Assembly (NCBI GenBank): GCA_009701885.1
Contig: WLJH01000017.1
Coordinates: 1-64,000 of the forward strand
DNA from: Actinomycetota bacterium
Lineage (GTDB): Bacteria > Actinomycetota > Actinomycetes > Propionibacteriales > Nocardioidaceae
DNA length: 64,000 nt
Direction: 5' to 3'
The notes beneath the pieces were generated by a model that made no database searches, was not told the origin of the DNA, and worked only from the letters and a program-made list of their open reading frames with translations. Of this stretch, positions 58,477 to 64,000 are shown piece after piece (positions within the stretch are counted from its first letter, which is position 1; each line of letters starts with the position of its first letter). Position numbers and translations under genes: made by a program.

Positions 58477-59682
58477 CTACTTCTTCTTCCCGGTGTCGGT
58501 TCCGAGCAGGTCCCCGACGAGGTCGCCGACCGGGTCGAGCACGGGCTCGAGGAGGTCGGTCACCGGGTCCCCGGCGCCCGGCCCGGAGGCGGGGGTGCCG
58601 CCGCCGAGGAGGTCGCCGATCCCGCCGAGGGGCTCGTCGTCCTTGCCGCCGCCGGTGCCGCCACCGGAGGTGCCGCCGTCGCCGCCGGTCGAGGCGGGCG
58701 GGTCGAGCAGCGACGGGCCGCTCGGGGTCGCCGTGGGGGGCTGGTCCGCGTCGCCGGCGCCGGCGGACGGCTCGCCGGAGGGCTTGCCGCTGGGGCGGGT
58801 GGACTTGCCGCCGTCGGCCGTCGTGGTGCCGCCGGTGGTGGGGGAGACCAGGGTGCCGACGGTCTCCTCGACCGCCTGCACCAGGAAGCTCGGGATGCGA
58901 CCGATCTGCTCGCCACCGCAGGAGGGGCAGAGCGAGAGCGCGGTCTGGGCGATCTGCGCCAGCAGCTCGCCGGCCTGGATCAGCGCCTCCTGCGCCACCG
59001 AGGGCAGCACCGCCGAGAGCTCCTCGAGCGCGGCGAGGCTCTGCACGGTGAAGTCCTGCAGCTCCTCGATGGAGGCCTCCGAGCCGGTCTCGGCGTAGTC
59101 GGCGAGCAGCAGGTCGGAAGCCTCGGTCGCCTGGGCTGCGAAGTCGGCCAGGGTCTGCTCGATCGCGACGATGTCCTGGCCCTCCTCGGAGCGGGTCAGC
59201 TCGTCGACTTCGGCGAGCCGGCCGCGGGCGTTGGCCAGCAGCGAGGCGCCGCGGGCGGCGTCGTCGACGCGGACGCCGGTCTGCGCGTTCTCGAGCGCCC
59301 GCCTGAGCGGGTATAGCACGTCGCCGGGCAGTGCCGACTGGGCGGCCACGGCCATCGAGGTGGTGGCACCCACGAGCGCGACACCGCCGACGGCCATCGC
59401 CAGCCGCCGCTCGCGCGGGCTGCGGGTCGGGGTGATCGTGAGCCGCTGCGGAGCGGCCGGGGCGACCTGCACCAGCTCCTCGGCGGCCGCAGCCATCAGC
59501 CGCTCGCGGAGGTCGGCGACGAACTCCGGGCGGGCGGCAGGGGCAGGGGCGGTGCGCAGCGTGGCGACGACGTCGAGCAGCTCGGTGAAGCGCGCGTCCT
59601 CGACTCGGCGGCCCGAGGCGGAAGCCTCGACCAGGGAGTCGAACTCGTCGGCGCGTCGTCGCGCCGAGAACACGGGGCTCAT
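58477..59682 (-). CDS. DUF5667 domain protein, partner of ECF sigma factor
   Basis: A 401-residue protein: cytosolic N-terminus (1-95, including PEFVADLRERLMAAAAEEL), one TM segment (about 97-116, RRLAMAVGGVALVGATTSMAVAA), then an extracytoplasmic DUF5667 helical domain (DVLYPLRRALENAQTGVRVDDAARGASLLANARGRLAEVDEL) and a long Gly/Ser/Pro tail ending GTDTGKKK. A CPSC pair (near 256) is notable. The sigma gene lies 157 bp upstream on the same strand, so it may serve as an anti-sigma-like partner. Confidence 0.83.
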   Translation of the reverse strand: MSPVFSARRRADEFDSLVEASASGRRVEDARFTELLDVVATLRTAPAPAARPEFVADLRERLMAAAAEELVQVAPAAPQRLTITPTRSPRERRLAMAVGGVALVGATTSMAVAAQSALPGDVLYPLRRALENAQTGVRVDDAARGASLLANARGRLAEVDELTRSEEGQDIVAIEQTLADFAAQATEASDLLLADYAETGSEASIEELQDFTVQSLAALEELSAVLPSVAQEALIQAGELLAQIAQTALSLCPSCGGEQIGRIPSFLVQAVEETVGTLVSPTTGGTTTADGGKSTRPSGKPSGEPSAGAGDADQPPTATPSGPSLLDPPASTGGDGGTSGGGTGGGKDDEPLGGIGDLLGGGTPASGPGAGDPVTDLLEPVLDPVGDLVGDLLGTDTGKKK

Positions 59683-59839
59683 CGCAGCGGTCCTGTCGTC
59701 GTGGTGTCGGTGGGGAGGGGGAGGTCGGGGTGGAGCGGGTCCGACATCCCTCCCAACGACCGTTCGACCACCCGGGTTACGGCGTGTGATCCACGAGTCA
59801 TCGACGTGCGGTGCACGGTTGGGTTACAGGACAGGGTGC

Positions 59840-60667
59840 TCATCGCAGGCCCTCCGGCATGAGCTTGGCCAGGTTGCGCACGCCGCGCAGCTGCAGCTGC
59901 TTGACCGCGCCGTCGCTGCGACCCAGGACGGCGGCGGTCTCGGCGATGCTCATGCCCTGGAGGAAGCGCATCACGAGGCAGTCGCGCTGCTCGTCGGGCA
60001 GCTCGGTGAGGGCCTTGAGCAGGATCTCGTTGGTGAGCCCGGCGAGCACCGTGGGCTCGGGGCCCTCGGTGGCGTCGTCGTGCTGGCCCATGTCCTCGGT
60101 GGTGAGCTCCAGGCGGGTGCGGCCGGCCTTGAAGTGGTCGGTGGCGAGGTTGCGGGCGATGGTCATCAGCCAGGCGCCGAAGTCCTTGCCCTGCCAGCGG
60201 AAGCCCTGCATCGAGCGCAGGGCGCGGAAGAAGGTCTCGGAGGTGAGGTCCTCGGCCAGCGCGGAGGAGCGGGTCCGGTAGAAGAGGAAGCGGTAGACCG
60301 AGGCCTGGTAGTGGTCGTAGAGCAGGCCGAACGCGTCGCTGTCGCCCTGGCGGGCGAGCTCGACGAGGGCGATGAGGCGCTCGCGGTCGGCGGCGTCGTC
60401 CTCGGAGGAGGTGGCCAGGTCGGCGTCGCCGTACGCACCGCCGGGGCTGCCCGGGCTGCCGGCGAGCCGGGCGTCGTCGTCGGCCCTCGCCTCGGTGAGC
60501 AGGCCGAGCAGGGAGCGGTGCGGGACCGCCGGCGTGGCGCCGGACGTGGCGAGAGCTGGTGAGAGACCCTGTCCGGGCCCCGGGAGCAGCCCGTCGAGGA
60601 GGGCCTGGGACACAGCGGTCCGCAGCGCGTCGAGACCGCGCGCGACCCTCTCGGCGTTCACCGCCAT
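59840..60667 (-). CDS. ECF-type sigma factor
   Basis: A 275-residue RNA polymerase sigma factor with a nonstandard N-terminal extension of about 95 residues (Gly/Ala/Ser-rich). Sigma region 2 follows: FGLLYDHYQASVYRFLFYRTRSSALAEDLTSETFFRALRSMQGFRWQGKDFGAWLMTIARNLATDHFK. Region 4 is LTELPDEQRDCLVMRFLQGMSIAETAAVLGRSDGAVKQLQLRGVRNL. ATG at 60667 has GGGAGGGTCAC upstream. The linked membrane protein may control it. Confidence 0.92.
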   Translation of the reverse strand: MAVNAERVARGLDALRTAVSQALLDGLLPGPGQGLSPALATSGATPAVPHRSLLGLLTEARADDDARLAGSPGSPGGAYGDADLATSSEDDAADRERLIALVELARQGDSDAFGLLYDHYQASVYRFLFYRTRSSALAEDLTSETFFRALRSMQGFRWQGKDFGAWLMTIARNLATDHFKAGRTRLELTTEDMGQHDDATEGPEPTVLAGLTNEILLKALTELPDEQRDCLVMRFLQGMSIAETAAVLGRSDGAVKQLQLRGVRNLAKLMPEGLR

Positions 60668-60891
60668 GTGACCCTCCCGGTGTGCTCCCCCCAACGGAGC
60701 CCTCCGAGGGTACGACGATCGTGCCGCGCGTGGAACACGTTCCGCCAAATCGGGCGCCCTGGCGGCCCGGCGTACGAGTGTTCACGCAGGAGGGCGGTCC
60801 AGACCAGGCGTGGACCGTGACCACTCCGTGATCTGCGCGACCGACCTGTCAGTCCGCTGCCAGGTCCTCGCGCGGGCCCCGGGCCGGGCCC

Positions 60892-61782
60892 TCAGCGGCG
60901 TCGGCGCAGCGCGACACCGGCCGCGACGGTGCCGCTCACGGCCCCGGCGGCCGCCCCGACGACGAGACCGGCACGGGCCGCCTTGCGTCCGGTCCGGTAG
61001 TCGCGGACCCGCCAGCCCGCGGCCCGGGCGTGCGCGCGCAGCTTGCTGTCGGGGTTGATTGCGCAGGGGTCGCCGACCATCGAGAGCATCGGGACGTCGT
61101 TGTAGGAGTCGGAGTACGCCGAGCAGCGGGCCAGGTCCAGGCCCTCGCGGGCCGCGAGCGCCTTGACCGCCTCGGCCTTGGCCGGTCCGTGCAGCATGTC
61201 GCCGACCAGGCGGCCGGTGTAGATGCCGTTCTCGTGCTCGGCCACGGTGCCCATCGCGCCCGTGAGCCCGAGGCGCTTGGCGATGATCTGGGCGATCTCG
61301 ATGGGCGCGGCCGTCACCAGCCACACCCGCTGCCCCTGGTCGAGGTGGAGCTGGGCCTGGGCCCGGGTGCCGGGCCAGATCCGGTGCGCCATCGCCTCGT
61401 CGAAGATCTCCTCGCTCAGCTCCTGGAGCTCGGTCACGGTGTGCCCGGCGATGAAGGCGAGCGCGGAGTTGCGCGCGTCGGCGACGTGCTCGGGGTCCTC
61501 GACGCCGACGATGCGGAAGTAGGCCTGCTTCCACGCGGCACCCGCGATCTCGCGGGTCGTGAAGAACTTGCGGCGGTGCAGGCCCCGGGCCAGGTGGAAG
61601 ATGCTGGCGCCCTGCATGATCGTGTTGTCGACGTCGAAGAACGCGGCCGCGTCGGGGTCCGGCGGGGTGTCCAGGGCGGCCTCGACCTCGGCTGCTGCTG
61701 CTGCGGCCTCGCCCGCCAGCACCGAGCGCTGCCTCAGGTCCGGGAGCGTGCGGCGAGCAGGCGGCGGGGTCACGGCGCTCAC
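60892..61782 (-). CDS. HAD-IB hydrolase (SerB-like)
   Basis: A 296-residue HAD phosphatase. The nucleophile motif FFDVDNTIMQG (D50, D52) and later VWLVTAAPIEIAQIIAKRLGLTGAMGT and DLARCSAYSDSYNDVPMLSMVGDPCAINPDSKLRAHARAAGW (motif 4) define subfamily IB. It corresponds to Rv0505c (SerB1), itself a SerB-like protein of uncertain substrate. A C-terminal hydrophobic segment (LVVGAAAGAVSGTVAAGVALR) may anchor it in the membrane. Confidence 0.92.
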   Translation of the reverse strand: MSAVTPPPARRTLPDLRQRSVLAGEAAAAAAEVEAALDTPPDPDAAAFFDVDNTIMQGASIFHLARGLHRRKFFTTREIAGAAWKQAYFRIVGVEDPEHVADARNSALAFIAGHTVTELQELSEEIFDEAMAHRIWPGTRAQAQLHLDQGQRVWLVTAAPIEIAQIIAKRLGLTGAMGTVAEHENGIYTGRLVGDMLHGPAKAEAVKALAAREGLDLARCSAYSDSYNDVPMLSMVGDPCAINPDSKLRAHARAAGWRVRDYRTGRKAARAGLVVGAAAGAVSGTVAAGVALRRRR

Positions 61783-61856
61783 CCTAGTCCGGGGACGCGG
61801 TGGATGTCGGGCCCACCGCGCCCCGCGCGAGGTGGCGCTGTGCCAGGATCGAGCGC

Positions 61857-63560
61857 ATGCCTGAGCAGCGACAGGAGGAGCCCGGGGCAGTCCCCGGCGC
61901 GCCCACCGACCTGGTCGACCTGGTCGTCGCCGCGGCCGCCACCGTCCCGCAGCGGGCCGCGTTGGTGGCGGACGGCACCACCCTCACCTGGGCCGAGCTC
62001 GACGAGGAGGTCGGTCGGGTCGCCCACGGCCTGTCCTCGGCCGGGGTCGTCGCCGGCCACCGGGTCGCGCTGGCCATGGCCAACCGACCCGAGATGGTCG
62101 TCGGCTACCTCGCGGTGCTGCGGGTGCAGGCCGTCGCGGTGCCGCTCAACCCCCGGGCCACCGCGGACGAGCTCGCCCGGATGCTCGCCGACGCCGGCGC
62201 CCGGATGGTCCTCGCCGACACCGTGTCGGTCGCCGCCGTCCGGGCCGCGGTGGCCACCCTGGCCGGCGCCCTCGAGGCCGGGGCCGGCAGGGGCGACGGT
62301 CCCGCCGACGCCTCCAGGGCCGGTGCCGACGGGGGCGGACTGCCCGACGAGCTGCTCGCGCGCGCCGTCGTACCCCGGGTCGTGACGGTGGGCACCACGC
62401 TGCAGCCGGGCGAGCGGTCCTGGGACCAGCTGCGCGCCGACACCACCCGCGACCACCCCCAGCTGCCCGACCCCGAGAAGCTGGCTGTGCTGCTCTACAC
62501 CAGCGGTGCGTCCGGGCGACCGCGCGCGGCGATGCTCAGCCACCGCGCGCTGCTGGCCAACATCGAGCAGGCCGGTCGCGTGGAGCCCGCGATGATCCGC
62601 GCCGACGACGTCGTCCTGGGCGCCCTGCCGCTCTTCCACGTCTACGGCCTCAACGCGGTGCTGGGTGCCGTGCTGTGGCACCGGGCCACGCTCGTGCTGG
62701 TCGAGGCCTACGAGCCGGAGGCCGCGCTGGACCTGGTGGCCGCGCAGCAGGTCACGGTCCTGCCGCTGGCCCCGACGGTCATCGGCCACCTGCTGGGCCG
62801 TGACCGGCTCGCCGAGCGGCTGTCCTCGGTGCGCCTCGTGCTCTCCGGCTCCGCGCCCCTGGACCCCGAGCAGGTTGAGGAGTTCGTGGCGGTGACCGGC
62901 ATCGCCGTCCACCAGGGCTACGGCCTCACCGAGGCGGCGCCGATCGTGACCAGCACCCTGTGCGTCCCCCCCGGCGAGGACGGCGAGGTCGGCCGTCCCG
63001 AGCCGGGCTCGGTGGGCAACGCCCTGCCGGGCATCGAGGTGCGCCTGGTCGACGACCGCGGGCTCGCGCCCGAGCAGGGGGACCCCGGCGAGGTGAGCAT
63101 CCGCGGGGCCAACCTGTTCAGCGGCTACTGGCCCCAGGGTGTCGAGGGCCCCGACGAGGACGGCTGGTGGACCACCGGCGACGTCGGCTTCCTGGCCCCG
63201 GACGGACAGCTCTTCCTGGTCGACCGGGTCAAGGAGCTGGTCATCGTGAGCGGCTTCAACGTCTACCCCAGCGAGGTCGAGGACGTCGTCGGCGAGGTGC
63301 CGGGCGTCGCCGAGGTCGCGGTGATCGGCGTCCCGGACCCCGCCACCGGCGAGGCGGTCGTGGCGTACGTCGTCGCGCCCGGCCAGGAGCCCGAGGACGT
63401 CGTCGCGGCGGTGCGCGCGGCGTGCGGGACCCGGCTGGCCCGGTTCAAGCAGCCGAGCCGGGTCGAGGTCGTCGCGGAGCTGCCGCACACGGTGACCGGG
63501 AAGGTCCGCAAGGGCTCGCTACGGGCGGCGGAGCGACGGCGGAACCTGGAGCTGCTGTGA
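61857..63560 (+). CDS. AMP-binding acyl-CoA ligase family protein
   Basis: A 567-residue adenylate-forming enzyme: LLYTSGASGRPRAAMLSHRALLANIEQ (P-loop with Arg where Lys is usual), GYGLTEAAPIVTS, GWWTTGDVGFLAPDGQLFLVDRVKELVIVSGFNVYPSEVE and the catalytic Lys in TVTGKVRKGSLR. It probably activates a fatty or aromatic acid to acyl-CoA. The insertion around 150-180 (GAGRGDGPADASRAGADGGG) is low-complexity. Its stop overlaps the glutaredoxin-like start as GTGA. Confidence 0.9.
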   Translation: MPEQRQEEPGAVPGAPTDLVDLVVAAAATVPQRAALVADGTTLTWAELDEEVGRVAHGLSSAGVVAGHRVALAMANRPEMVVGYLAVLRVQAVAVPLNPRATADELARMLADAGARMVLADTVSVAAVRAAVATLAGALEAGAGRGDGPADASRAGADGGGLPDELLARAVVPRVVTVGTTLQPGERSWDQLRADTTRDHPQLPDPEKLAVLLYTSGASGRPRAAMLSHRALLANIEQAGRVEPAMIRADDVVLGALPLFHVYGLNAVLGAVLWHRATLVLVEAYEPEAALDLVAAQQVTVLPLAPTVIGHLLGRDRLAERLSSVRLVLSGSAPLDPEQVEEFVAVTGIAVHQGYGLTEAAPIVTSTLCVPPGEDGEVGRPEPGSVGNALPGIEVRLVDDRGLAPEQGDPGEVSIRGANLFSGYWPQGVEGPDEDGWWTTGDVGFLAPDGQLFLVDRVKELVIVSGFNVYPSEVEDVVGEVPGVAEVAVIGVPDPATGEAVVAYVVAPGQEPEDVVAAVRAACGTRLARFKQPSRVEVVAELPHTVTGKVRKGSLRAAERRRNLELL

Positions 63561-63823
63561 GCGGCTCGGCGGCCCCGTCACCCCGCGTGCGGATCTACAC
63601 GCGGCCCGGCTGCCACCTCTGCGACGACGCCCGCGCGGTGGTCGCGACGGTGTGCGCGGAGCTCGGCGAGGAGTTCGACGAGGTCTCGATCGACGACGAC
63701 CCCGCCCTGCAGGCGCGCTTCGGCGAGGAGATCCCGGTGACCTTCGTCGACGGTCGCCAGCACGACTTCTGGCGGGTCTCCGCCGACCGCCTGCGCGCCG
63801 CGCTGTCCGCGCCGCCGGGCTGA
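63557..63823 (+). CDS. Glutaredoxin-like protein
   Basis: An 88-residue thioredoxin-fold protein with the CxxC motif in YTRPGCHLCDDARAVV (C19, C22) and EIPVTFVDGRQHDFWRVSADRLRAAL, as in the DUF836/glutaredoxin-like family. It corresponds to Rv0508. GTG at 63557 overlaps the preceding ligase gene. In mycobacteria the next genes are rex-like and hemA; the window ends before them. Confidence 0.9.
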   Translation: MSGSAAPSPRVRIYTRPGCHLCDDARAVVATVCAELGEEFDEVSIDDDPALQARFGEEIPVTFVDGRQHDFWRVSADRLRAALSAPPG

Positions 63824-64000
63824 AGGTCGTCGCCGTCGGCCCGCTGCCGGCCCGCCCCCCGCGTGTGACCGGCCCCGTCGGGGTACGTCGGCGGTACACC
63901 CCGCGGGGGGATGAGCGCAGCCGTCGCGGCCCACCCCGGCCGGGTCCCCGGACGTGGCCTGCGCCACGTGTGCTAGCAGGGGTCGCTGCCGGTTTGTTCT

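Noticed and set aside
63824..64000. Start of a further gene or rex/hemA promoter at the window end
   Set aside because: No frame of convincing length or motif appears in these 177 bp, and no Rex-type TTGTGAA dyad is seen.
1..64000. CRISPR array, insertion sequence, prophage or rRNA operon
   Set aside because: No regularly spaced direct repeats, transposase or integrase motifs, phage structural genes or rRNA sequence were seen. The tRNA genes have no attachment-site-like duplication.

Overview
The window is high-GC DNA, densely packed with GTG-initiated, translationally coupled genes, and comes from an actinobacterial chromosome. Gene families and order best fit a Nocardioides-like member of the Propionibacteriales; genus is inference. 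No rRNA, CRISPR array, insertion sequence or prophage was found. Three tRNA genes (Phe, Glu, Asp) are present.

Region by region: 1-4 kb holds an unknown gene preceded by a palindromic element, then an MMPL transporter plus DUF2892 gene divergent from a DUF302 plus CsoR/CstR-type repressor pair. 4.1-10.2 kb is a zinc-response block: a DUF318 permease, a TIGR03943-type partner and a Zur-type repressor in one operon, then eight genes for zinc-free ribosomal protein paralogues (S14, L33, L28, L36, S18, L32, L31B) and a COG0523-like protein, headed by a clear Zur-type palindrome and divergent from an HU gene. 10.3-20.7 kb runs from an SDR and a ROK regulator through an MFS exporter to an organosulfur uptake and oxidation cluster (lipoprotein, ATPase, permease, FMN monooxygenase, two flavin reductases, FAD protein). 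20.7-34 kb is mixed housekeeping: nuclease-like protein, M20 peptidase, LacI regulator, DoxX protein, HTH/TPR regulator, paired CrcB fluoride channels, RsbW-like kinase, type II NADH dehydrogenase, thioesterase and a repeat-rich membrane protein.

34-42.4 kb holds two TetR/acyl-CoA dehydrogenase units with palindromic operators. Between them lies a rhodanese/metallo-beta-lactamase/rhodanese protein with a TauE exporter and two tandem Cys-rich microproteins. 42.4-49.8 kb has disA, radA, a LacI regulator, a methyltransferase, VOC and Cys-rich proteins, and Ppx. 48.8-63.8 kb follows the gene order of the M. tuberculosis Rv0496-Rv0508 region (ppx, isomerase, proC, HTH, bS22, epimerase, acyltransferase, SerB-like HAD, glutaredoxin). 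Insertions are a proline dehydrogenase, an AcuC-like deacetylase, an ECF sigma factor with a DUF5667 protein, and an acyl-CoA ligase.

The most interesting system is a predicted sulfur-stress regulon. A CsoR-family repressor lacking the copper-binding His but keeping both Cys (as in persulfide sensors) sits by two GC-rich palindromes. One is identical over 18 bp, in reverse complement, to a site 33 kb away upstream of the rhodanese/MBL fusion and TauE exporter. Also notable are a long dispersed palindrome (two copies), a nested inverted repeat after proC, and tandem CCATGG-centred palindromes before the DoxX gene.
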